The translations under genes and the position numbers were made by a program. DNA of 6,702 bases, from contig JAIRSS010000127.1 of the NCBI GenBank assembly GCA_031255315.1, positions 1 through 6,702 on the forward strand, read 5' to 3'. Shown one piece after another: positions 1 to 5,062 of this stretch (the first letter of the stretch is position 1; each line of letters opens with the position of its first letter). The notes beneath the pieces are model-generated. The model had not been told where the DNA came from, did not search any database, and saw only the letters and a program-made list of their open reading frames with translations. This DNA is from Spirochaetaceae bacterium. GTDB lineage: Bacteria > Spirochaetota > Spirochaetia > Treponematales > Breznakiellaceae.

Positions 1-27
1 GGGGTACGGTCCCGGTTCCGGAAGGAT

Positions 28-57
28 TTGACAGGAACAGATAAAGTAAATTACTAT
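28..57 (+). promoter_or_regulatory. Candidate sigma-70 promoter before the metallophosphoesterase gene
   Basis: A perfect -35 hexamer TTGACA (28-33) is followed after 18 nt by TACTAT (52-57), which matches 4 of 6 positions of the -10 consensus. TATAAC (55-60) is a closer hexamer match but leaves a 21-nt spacer. With the first pair, transcription would start near 64, only about 9 nt before the chosen ATG at 73. The message would then be almost leaderless, in keeping with the absence of a Shine-Dalgarno before that ATG. The call rests on hexamer matching only. Confidence 0.4.
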
Positions 58-72
58 AACCAACAGATCATA

Positions 73-738
73 ATGAAAATTCTTTGTATATCGGATCAAA
101 TAGATCCGCTTGTATATTCTTCTACCATTAAAGACCGGTTCGCCGATATTGACCTTGTTTTGAGCGCCGGGGATCTGCCTATGGACTACCTTGAATTCAT
201 CGTTTCATCACTGAATAAACCGCTTCTGTTTGTGTTCGGCAATCATAATCTGGAAGAATACTCGTATTATACCGCCCATCGGGATATTGTCAGTTGGGAC
301 GAAATAACCCAGCCCTATCACGGTTCGGGGGCCGTCCACGCCGGCTTCAAGGTACGCCGGGAAGGGGGAATTATCATAGCCGGGCTTGGAGGCTCCATGA
401 GATACAACCGGGGAGTGAATCAATACACCGATTTCCAGATGTATTGGGCGATCTTCAAACTCATTCCCGCCCTGCTGATAAACCGGATTTTCCGGGGGCG
501 GTTTCTGGACATACTCCTGACCCACGCGGCGCCCCTGGGAATTCACGATAAAAGCGATCTCTGCCACCGGGGATTTAAGGCGTTCCGGTGGTTTATGGAG
601 ATTTTTAAGCCTAAATACCTGATTCACGGGCATATTCACCTCTATGACCTTTCGGCTGTCCGGGTGACGAAGTACCGGGACACACTGGTGCTGAACGCGT
701 ACAGCCACTACGTTATTGATACGGGAGAAACGCTATGA
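73..738 (+). CDS. Metallophosphoesterase (calcineurin-like fold), 221 aa
   Basis: This is a cytoplasmic binuclear-metal phosphoesterase-like protein; its substrate is unknown. Visible motifs, in order, are SDQID (residues 7-11, where most family members have D-x-H), AGD (32-34), GNHN (56-59), a lone His in LLTHAAP (His151), and GHIH (186-189). These are the metal-binding positions of the calcineurin-like phosphoesterase fold. The His of the first D-x-H motif is replaced (D8-Q9-I10), with Asp11 next to it. No signal peptide or clear membrane segment is seen. The ATG at 73 was chosen because MKILCISD is the usual first beta strand of this fold. The frame is open upstream and an in-frame TTG lies at 28, but that TTG is part of a TTGACA hexamer and would add an atypical tail. 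No good Shine-Dalgarno precedes the ATG. The stop overlaps the next start by 4 bp (ATGA), suggesting co-translation with the ParB-like protein. Confidence 0.85.
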   Translation: MKILCISDQIDPLVYSSTIKDRFADIDLVLSAGDLPMDYLEFIVSSLNKPLLFVFGNHNLEEYSYYTAHRDIVSWDEITQPYHGSGAVHAGFKVRREGGIIIAGLGGSMRYNRGVNQYTDFQMYWAIFKLIPALLINRIFRGRFLDILLTHAAPLGIHDKSDLCHRGFKAFRWFMEIFKPKYLIHGHIHLYDLSAVRVTKYRDTLVLNAYSHYVIDTGETL

Positions 739-1679
739 CTGATCACACGAAGCTGCAGGCTTCGGATGATTTTAACCGGGCCAGGGGGAAAGCGGTGCTT
801 TCCCAAATTCAGCATTTTCTGAATACCGACCGGAACAAACTCCTTTCGTTGTACGATGTTAAGGAAATCCTCAAGCCCAAGAATGAAACCTACCGGGGTA
901 TGCAGATGGCGCCTATCAAGCTCATTGTGGGAAGCGAAGGCCGTTACCGGGATTTCAACAAGTTTTTCCTGCCCAACGCGGATCACCTGAAAGCCCGCTG
1001 GATGCGGGTGGACGAAGCCCGGCTCAAGGATGTCATCCTGCCGCCCATTCAGTTATACGAGATTGGCGGGGTCTACTTTGTCCGGGACGGGAACCACCGG
1101 GTTTCGGTAGCAAGGACTCAGGGGGTCGAATTTATCGACGCGGAAGTTACCAGCCTTTCCACGGAGATTGCTATTTCCCCTTCCATGACGGGGGAGGATC
1201 TGCGGGCGGCGGTCATTCAGTACGAGAAGAAGCTGTTCTACGAAAAGACCCGGTTTGGGGAGATTACGGGCTGCCAGGACCTGGACTTTAGCATCCCCGG
1301 CCAGTATGACACGATCTACAACCACGTCCTGGGGCATAAATACTTTATGAACCAGAATATCGCCGGGGAAATTCCTTTTGAAGACGCGCTGCGTTCCTGG
1401 TATACCCGGGTTTATGAACCGATAATCGGCGTCATCAGGAAGGAATGGCTGCTGGTTCAGTTTCCCGGACGGACGGCAAGCGATCTGTATGTATGGCTGG
1501 TGAAACACTGGGATTTTTTGAAGAAAAAGTATGGGGTGCATTATTCCCTGGCCAGCGCGGCCCGGGATTTCAGCGTTAAATACGGCCAGTCCCAGGGGAA
1601 ATTTCTGCCCTTCCTGGCGGCCCTGCTGACCCGTTTATTCAACCGTCCTCACCATTTTAAGGATTCAGGCAAGCGGTAA
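735..1679 (+). CDS. ParB/sulfiredoxin-fold domain protein, 314 aa
   Basis: Residues about 58-140 look like a ParB N-terminal/sulfiredoxin-type domain. The hallmark is YFVRDGNHRVSVAR (114-127), containing the G-N-H-R stretch (119-122) that corresponds to the nucleotide- or phosphate-binding box of ParB-like proteins. It is preceded by IVGSEGRYRDF (64-74) and LPPIQLYEIGG (102-112). Homologues are often labelled transcriptional regulators, but no helix-turn-helix is evident here. The C-terminal half, including FPGRTASDLYVWLVKH (243-258), is a conserved-looking region whose function I do not know. It is not a canonical chromosome-partitioning ParB: there is no ParA next door, no parS site was noticed, and the usual central DNA-binding domain was not recognised. 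Start ATG 735 has GGGAG at 723-727 with a 7-nt spacer and overlaps the phosphoesterase stop by 4 bp. Function is unassigned; a CTP- or nucleotide-binding role is inferred from the fold only. Confidence 0.75.
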   Translation: MTDHTKLQASDDFNRARGKAVLSQIQHFLNTDRNKLLSLYDVKEILKPKNETYRGMQMAPIKLIVGSEGRYRDFNKFFLPNADHLKARWMRVDEARLKDVILPPIQLYEIGGVYFVRDGNHRVSVARTQGVEFIDAEVTSLSTEIAISPSMTGEDLRAAVIQYEKKLFYEKTRFGEITGCQDLDFSIPGQYDTIYNHVLGHKYFMNQNIAGEIPFEDALRSWYTRVYEPIIGVIRKEWLLVQFPGRTASDLYVWLVKHWDFLKKKYGVHYSLASAARDFSVKYGQSQGKFLPFLAALLTRLFNRPHHFKDSGKR

Positions 1680-1722
1680 TGGTGTCGCCGCCGCTTGTCT
1701 GAGGCATTAAAAATTTTTACGC

Positions 1723-1731
1723 AAGAAGGAA
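1723..1731 (+). promoter_or_regulatory. Shine-Dalgarno that sets the pdxY start
   Basis: AAGAAGGAA lies 8 nt before the ATG at 1740 and fixes this as the start. It rules against the longer reading frame opening at the TTG at 1695, which has no ribosome site. The 60-bp gap also holds an A/T palindrome at about 1708-1719 (TAAAAATTTTTA), but no convincing promoter pair. Confidence 0.75.
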
Positions 1732-1739
1732 AGTATACA

Positions 1740-2612
1740 ATGGCAATTTTATCAATTCAGTCTCATGTCGTATACGGACATGCGGGGAACAGCGCGGCGG
1801 TTTTTCCCCTTCAGCGCCTGGGCCGGGAGGTTTGGGCGATCAACACGGTGGAATTCTCCAACCATACGGGGTATGGAGCGTGGCGGGGCAGGGTTCTGGA
1901 AACGGAGCTTGCGGGAGAATTGGTGGAAGGCGTCGCGGATCGGGGGGTCCTCGCTCAATGCGAGGCGGTTCTTTCGGGCTACATGGGGGACGCCGCTATA
2001 GGCCGGGCGGTGTTGGACGCGGTACGCCGGGTACGCGCCGCCGCGCCGGATGCTCTGTACTGCTGTGATCCGGTTATGGGCGACGTGGGCCGGGGGTTTT
2101 ACGTCAAGCCCGGCATACCGGAAATATTCAAAACCCAGGTGGTCCCCCAGGCGGATATTGTAACCCCCAACCAGTTCGAGCTTGAGGCCCTTACGGGGTT
2201 TAAAACCGCGGATTTGGAGGAAGCCTGCAAGGCTGTCGCGGCGCTTCACGCCTTGGGCCCAAAGGTGGTGCTGGTTACCAGCTACCAGGGAAGCGATGCC
2301 CCGGAAAAGCATATTGATATGCTGGCTTCCGATGTATCGTCATCCGGCGGCGCGGCAATCTACCGCATCCGCACCCCGGAACTCCCCTTTGGCGCGGGCA
2401 TGGCCGGGTCCGGGGACGTTACTACCGCAATCTTTCTGTCCCGGTATTTGGAAATGCGGGATGTCAAACGCGCCCTGGAGCTTACCGCCGCTTCTATTTT
2501 CGGCGTCATGGAAGCCACATACCAGGCCGGAAGCCGCGAACTCCTCATCATCCAGGCCCAGAACGAGCTGGCGGATCCGCATCACGCCTTTGAAGCGGTG
2601 AGGCTCTCGTGA
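1740..2612 (+). CDS. pdxY: Pyridoxal kinase (PdxY type), 290 aa
   Basis: This enzyme phosphorylates pyridoxal with ATP to make pyridoxal 5'-phosphate, in the cytoplasmic vitamin B6 salvage route. The protein belongs to the ribokinase superfamily and is close in length to E. coli PdxY (about 287 aa). The N terminus, [19 protein letters not shown] (2-20), is nearly the PdxY signature. It is followed by the [10 protein letters not shown] substrate-side region (37-46), VLSGYMG (77-83), CDPVMGD (109-115, nucleotide/Mg side), and [12 protein letters not shown] (142-153). The anion-hole/catalytic motif GSGD is at 223-226, with Asp226 the expected base. All key motifs are intact. Start ATG 1740 follows a good Shine-Dalgarno. 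The stop overlaps the GTG of the M28-like gene by 4 bp (GTGA), so the two are probably translated together. PdxK is the alternative name for related kinases, but the N-terminal motif favours PdxY. Confidence 0.93.
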   Translation: MAILSIQSHVVYGHAGNSAAVFPLQRLGREVWAINTVEFSNHTGYGAWRGRVLETELAGELVEGVADRGVLAQCEAVLSGYMGDAAIGRAVLDAVRRVRAAAPDALYCCDPVMGDVGRGFYVKPGIPEIFKTQVVPQADIVTPNQFELEALTGFKTADLEEACKAVAALHALGPKVVLVTSYQGSDAPEKHIDMLASDVSSSGGAAIYRIRTPELPFGAGMAGSGDVTTAIFLSRYLEMRDVKRALELTAASIFGVMEATYQAGSRELLIIQAQNELADPHHAFEAVRLS

Positions 2613-3484
2613 GAAACGGGGATGCCCCGTATAACCGCTTCCGGGAATTTATCGCTCCCGGAGCGGACCGGTTGGGCGTCCTAACCTCCCTCCTGGACAA
2701 CATCCATCTGCCCTACCAGACGGCGGATATCGCGGGAAACCGTCATGTTCTCGTGTTTCCCTCTACAGCCGGGGCGGGCAGCCCGCCCAAATCCGTTCTG
2801 GTCGCCCATTACGACCGGACGGCCGGCAGCCCTGGGGCCAACGACAACAGCGCCGCCGTCTTTATTCTGATGGAAACAGCCATGAGACTCCACCGACAGG
2901 AGAATGAAACCTGGCTTGTCATCTTTACTGATAAGGAAGAGCTTTCCGGGGACGAAGGCATACGGGAACAAGGCTCGTACACCCTGGCAAAATTCCTGCG
3001 GACCGCCGGCTTGGGAGGGAACCGCTTCTACATCTTTGACGCTTGCGGCGCGGGGGATACGCTGATCATTTCCACCACCGCGGATCGCCTGATGAAGGAT
3101 GAAAAAGGCATTGGCGTATCCCGTGCCCGGCGGCAGGTTCAATTATTGCGGCGCCGCGCTCTGGAAGCCTCCCGGCGTCTTATCATGGAAAAGGTTCTGC
3201 TGGCCCCGACCCCCTTTTCGGACGACGCGGGTTTTCTCCGGGCCGGCATAGCCGCCCAAACCATAACGGCGCTCCCCGCGGTTGAAGCCGCCCGGCTTGC
3301 CGCCCTCCGGCATCGGAACGGCTTTGCGGAGGCCCTGATAAACCGGGAAGCGGCCCCCGGTTTCAGACGGTTTATTCCTGAAACATGGCGGACCCTGAAC
3401 AGCCCGGCGGACAGCATTCTGCGGCTTACACCTCAAAACTTCGGGCAGGTAGTACGCTTTGCCTGCGAGCTGTGCCGGGAATAA
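2609..3484 (+). CDS. M28-family zinc peptidase-like protein, 291 aa
   Basis: The protein resembles the catalytic domain of M28 aminopeptidases (also the fold of glutaminyl cyclases), which remove N-terminal residues using two zinc ions. Recognisable landmarks are VAHYD (66-69, His67 ligand and Asp69), GANDNSAA (77-83, Asp79 the bridging ligand), FTDKEEL (106-112, Glu110 general base and Glu111 ligand), FDACGAGD (143-150, Asp144 the likely ligand) and FSDDAGFLRAGI (203-214). The last expected ligand, a His in a segment usually shaped like H-x-P-x-D, appears here as L-N-S-P-A-D-S (263-269) with Asn264. The protein may therefore bind only one zinc or be catalytically altered. It has no signal peptide, so it is likely cytoplasmic. 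GTG start 2609 has GTGAGG at 2598-2603 with a 5-nt spacer and overlaps the pdxY stop. Substrate is unknown; the pairing with pdxY may only reflect the operon. Confidence 0.75.
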   Translation: MRNGDAPYNRFREFIAPGADRLGVLTSLLDNIHLPYQTADIAGNRHVLVFPSTAGAGSPPKSVLVAHYDRTAGSPGANDNSAAVFILMETAMRLHRQENETWLVIFTDKEELSGDEGIREQGSYTLAKFLRTAGLGGNRFYIFDACGAGDTLIISTTADRLMKDEKGIGVSRARRQVQLLRRRALEASRRLIMEKVLLAPTPFSDDAGFLRAGIAAQTITALPAVEAARLAALRHRNGFAEALINREAAPGFRRFIPETWRTLNSPADSILRLTPQNFGQVVRFACELCRE

Positions 3485-3580
3485 TGTGTTTCATTCAGAA
3501 CAAGCCGCGTAACGGCGTGGGGTAAAGTCCGCCCCCGTATACTTGATATTTATACGCCGGGCATGATACAGTAACCGTGT
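3485..3580 (+). promoter_or_regulatory. Intergenic gap before the NYN gene; weak promoter and hairpin candidates
   Basis: A small stem GCCG/CGGC (3504-3507 with 3513-3516) sits just after the M28-like stop and has no U tract, so it is a poor terminator. TATACT (3538-3543) matches 5 of 6 of a -10 consensus but lacks a clear -35. TTGATA (3543-3548) could be a -35, but no good -10 lies at the right distance. The NYN start has no Shine-Dalgarno. I conclude only that transcription of the NYN gene may begin within this gap. Confidence 0.25.
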
Positions 3581-4534
3581 ATGATGAATAAAAACATATT
3601 GGATGTATTACGGATAGGGATATTTTACGATGGGTATTACTTTTATAAAGTAAGTAATTATTACAAGTATGAGCATACGAAAAAATCCAGAATAAGTATC
3701 AACGGACTGCACGAATTTATCAGAAATGAAGTTTCTGTTCTTACTAAGACGGATATTCGGCAATGCCAGATCATTGACGCTCATTATTTCAAAGGCAGAT
3801 CTTCGGCAAAAGAACTGGGGGAAAAAATCCAGAGCGAACGTATCTTTGAAGATATTCTTATGCGTGAAAATATCGTGAGCCATTACCTGCCCTTGATGTA
3901 TGGAGAGAACAACTCCGCTCAGGAAAAGGGAATTGATGTATGGCTCGCCCTTGAAGCCTATGAGCTTGCTATTTACAAACATTTCGACATTCTGGTATTG
4001 GTGGCCGGAGACGGCGACTATGTTCCCTTGGTTCGTAAACTGCATACCCTGGGAACGCAGGTTATGCTCATCTGCTGGGATTTCACGTATCTGAATGAGA
4101 GCGGCAAACCTGGAGAAACAAAAACTTCCCGGCAGCTTCTGGACGAAGTTTTCTATCCTGTACACATGTATCAAAAAATAGAACAGACTGACAGCGTTTA
4201 TATTAAAAACCTTTTTGTCTCTGATAAAAACAGCGACAGAAATCATACCCTGTTCAGCGCCGGAAACGAAGATGAACCTGAAAACAAAAAAAACGCCGAC
4301 CAGACGCAGGAACAAGAGTCCTCAATTTTCAGCATTAATTCTAACGGCTTTGGTTTTATAAAGGATGAAGCGCACAACAACTTGTTTTTTCATTATAGTT
4401 CCGTTACCAACCGGGATTTTACGGATCTTCAGCCGGGCGTAAAGGTAAAATATCAGATGGAAGAAGACGAAGAACGGAGCAAACGGGACGGCGCCCCCCG
4501 TTACCGGGCGTACCGGGTAACGGTTGTTGAGTAA
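3581..4534 (+). CDS. NYN-domain (LabA/DUF88-like) protein with C-terminal cold-shock domain, 317 aa
   Basis: Residues about 10-200 form an NYN domain, a PIN-like fold found in RNases. Candidate metal-binding acids are Asp17 in GIFYDG, Asp119 in KGIDVWLALEAYELA, and Asp144/Asp146 in VAGDGDYVPLVRKLH. Residues about 204-246 are a polar, acidic linker. Residues about 247-317 form a cold-shock (OB-fold) domain with RNP1-like NGFGFI (255-260) and RNP2-like LFFHYSSV (268-275); its first strand is divergent and lacks the usual K-W-F. The arrangement suggests an RNase or RNA-binding protein guided to single-stranded RNA, which is inference from the domains. No membrane segments are seen. ATG 3581 and ATG 3584 are equally possible starts, since neither has a Shine-Dalgarno. 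The first half of the gene is clearly more AT-rich than its neighbours, which may indicate a different origin. An A8 run in the linker forms A AAA AAC in the reading frame. Confidence 0.85.
   Translation: MMNKNILDVLRIGIFYDGYYFYKVSNYYKYEHTKKSRISINGLHEFIRNEVSVLTKTDIRQCQIIDAHYFKGRSSAKELGEKIQSERIFEDILMRENIVSHYLPLMYGENNSAQEKGIDVWLALEAYELAIYKHFDILVLVAGDGDYVPLVRKLHTLGTQVMLICWDFTYLNESGKPGETKTSRQLLDEVFYPVHMYQKIEQTDSVYIKNLFVSDKNSDRNHTLFSAGNEDEPENKKNADQTQEQESSIFSINSNGFGFIKDEAHNNLFFHYSSVTNRDFTDLQPGVKVKYQMEEDEERSKRDGAPRYRAYRVTVVE
4498..4523 (+). other. 8-bp perfect inverted repeat at the 3' end of the NYN gene
   Basis: CCGTTACC (4498-4505) and GGTAACGG (4516-4523) are perfect inverted repeats with a 10-nt loop. 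They end 11 nt before the end of the NYN stop codon. The bases that follow are TTGTTGAG, too poor in T for a standard intrinsic terminator. The stem could stabilise the mRNA 3' end or be incidental. Confidence 0.35.
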
Positions 4535-4646
4535 CGCCGGGCGGGATTCAGCCGGTCCGGCAACGGAACCATCTCCCCCCCTCCTCCCTGTTTTGCGGTT
4601 TCTTATCTCCCCGCTCTCGTTGTGCCGCCGAATCAGGCGGGTCGAA

Positions 4647-4668
4647 GAGCCTGTTGCACGTGTGGGTT
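4647..4668 (+). repeat. Diverged upstream copy of the GAGCCTGTT repeat
   Basis: GAGCCTGTT (4647-4655) is identical to 4958-4966. With a 4-nt gap the match continues through CGTGTG and GTT, so 4647-4668 matches 4958-4983 at about 20 of 22 aligned bases. It is a weaker third member of the repeat set around the element at 4845-4973. Confidence 0.45.
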
Positions 4669-4731
4669 TTTGCGCCATCAGTACCACAAAAATTCCGATT
4701 ACCCAGCCTGCTGTGGCGGTTTACAGGGTAA

Positions 4732-4754
4732 AAAATCGCCTGTAAGGCGGTTTT
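4732..4754 (+). terminator. Terminator-like hairpin with alternative upstream pairing
   Basis: AAAATCGCC (4732-4740) pairs with GGCGGTTTT (4746-4754) around the 5-nt loop TGTAA, giving 9 pairs with one T.G wobble. The stem ends in four T on the right and four A on the left, so it could stop transcription from either side. It lies about 200 bp past the NYN stop and 310 bp before htpG. The left arm can instead pair with GGCGGTTT at 4715-4722, and a second alternative is TTACAGG (4721-4727) with CCTGTAA (4739-4745). This is the best terminator candidate for the NYN transcript. Confidence 0.5.
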
Positions 4755-4811
4755 GGGGATTTTAAGGGCGAATCGCAACAACCCGCGCGATATATCCGCC
4801 GAAAAATTTAC

Positions 4812-4840
4812 TTGCCGCCTGCGGTTTCTCTGGTTATTTT
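4812..4840 (+). promoter_or_regulatory. Weak promoter candidate upstream of the repeat element
   Basis: TTGCCG (4812-4817) and TATTTT (4835-4840) are 17 bp apart, each matching 4 of 6 consensus bases, followed by TATATA. Transcription would run through the repeat element toward htpG. Support is hexamer matching only. Confidence 0.2.
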
Positions 4841-4850
4841 ATATATGAGC

Positions 4851-4878
4851 TTGTTCCGAAACTTCAGTTATGGGACAG
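4851..4878 (+). repeat. Hairpin inside the repeat element
   Basis: TTGTTCC (4851-4857) pairs with GGGACAG (4872-4878), 7 pairs including two G.T. After a 2x2 internal loop, AAC (4860-4862) pairs with GTT (4867-4869) around the tetraloop TTCA. The same TTCA loop caps the central stem of the neighbouring element. Confidence 0.5.
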
Positions 4879-4893
4879 CGCTATTTAAAAAAC

Positions 4894-4955
4894 GCAGTTT
4901 GTCGAACGTTGGTTCGCAGGCTTCAGCCTCCGGACCAAAGGTTCGGCAAAACTGC
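4894..4955 (+). repeat. 62-nt palindromic element able to form a long hairpin or a cloverleaf
   Basis: The two halves are imperfect reverse complements, giving about 26 base pairs as a single hairpin centred on AGGC-TTCA-GCCT (4918-4929). Each half is also self-complementary. CGAAC (4903-4907) pairs with GTTCG (4912-4916), and CCGGACC (4930-4936) pairs with GGTTCGG (4940-4946) around AAA with one G.T. With the outer 7-bp stem GCAGTTT (4894-4900) and AAACTGC (4949-4955), this makes a closed cloverleaf. It is not a tRNA: loops are 3-4 nt and there is no T-loop consensus or CCA. It is probably a REP- or MITE-like intergenic element. Confidence 0.65.
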
Positions 4956-5002
4956 ATGAGCCTGTTCCAAAACCGTGTGTGTTAAGCATACAGCCGATTC
5001 GT

Positions 5003-5055
5003 TTTACGACAGGCGTAGTTTCATTTATTTTTGATTATCTTAATACAGAAAGGAG
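5003..5055 (+). promoter_or_regulatory. htpG leader: strong Shine-Dalgarno, weak promoter candidate
   Basis: AAGGAG (5050-5055) lies 7 nt before the htpG ATG and is a strong ribosome site. Upstream, TTTACG (5003-5008) and TATTTT (5026-5031) are 17 bp apart, each with 4 of 6 consensus matches, in an AT-rich stretch. No CIRCE (HrcA) inverted repeat is visible. The ribosome site is well supported; the promoter is only a suggestion. Confidence 0.4.
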
Positions 5056-5062
5056 ACTCTTC

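Larger units (their letters stand above)
4845..4973 (+). repeat. Repeat element bounded by 18-nt direct repeats
   Basis: Copy one (4845-4862) is ATGAGCTTGTTCCGAAAC and copy two (4956-4973) is ATGAGCCTGTTCCAAAAC. They agree at 16 of 18 positions and are 111 bp apart. Between them lie two structured segments, a hairpin at 4851-4878 and the cloverleaf-capable element at 4894-4955. The layout suggests a small non-coding dispersed element; the true ends cannot be set from one copy. Confidence 0.6.
4535..5062. other. 528-bp gene-free region between the NYN gene and htpG
   Basis: No reading frame here looks like a protein. The left part (about 4535-4640) has short GC-rich stems, for example CCGCC/GGCGG at 4625-4629 with 4636-4640, and a pyrimidine-rich stretch with a C7 run at 4575-4581. 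The middle has a terminator-like hairpin with a competing upstream stem (4715-4754) and the 8-bp palindrome GATATATC (4789-4796). The right part (4845-4983) is a composite repeat element with two hairpins and direct repeats. The last about 80 bp are AT-rich and lead into the htpG ribosome site. No tRNA, CIRCE operator or CRISPR was found. Much of the region looks like dispersed-repeat DNA, but that needs genome comparison. Confidence 0.7.

Noticed and set aside
1..44. Tail of an upstream gene
   Set aside because: Two frames end here (TGA at 29-31 and TAA at 42-44), but with at most 14 codons visible neither can be chosen or recognised.
28..72. TTG at 28 as start of the metallophosphoesterase
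   Set aside because: The preceding GGAAGGA is only about 1 nt away, too close to act as a ribosome site. The extra residues do not fit the fold, whose first strand begins at MKILCISD, and the TTG belongs to a -35-like TTGACA.
1695..1739. TTG at 1695 as start of pdxY
   Set aside because: It adds 15 residues not found in PdxY proteins and lacks a ribosome site, while ATG 1740 has a well-placed AAGGA.
3608..4315. Long minus-strand frame opposite the NYN gene
   Set aside because: The + strand product has clear NYN motifs; the minus product shows no recognisable domain.
4524..4745. Small + strand reading frame after the NYN gene
   Set aside because: It overlaps the NYN 3' end, has no ribosome site, a low-complexity product, and runs through hairpin DNA.
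4322..4781. Minus-strand reading frames over the NYN end and intergenic DNA
   Set aside because: They have biased, unrecognisable products and overlap the well-supported cold-shock domain or repeat DNA.
4894..4955. tRNA gene, either strand
   Set aside because: The cloverleaf shape is present, but loops are 3-4 nt, the T-loop consensus and conserved D-loop bases are missing, and no proper 7-nt anticodon loop exists.
4845..4983. CRISPR array
   Set aside because: Only two close repeats plus one degenerate copy occur, with unequal spacing and structured sequence between them; there are no cas genes.
4980..5062. CIRCE operator before htpG
   Set aside because: No TTAGCACTC-N9-GAGTGCTAA-like inverted repeat can be found in the leader.
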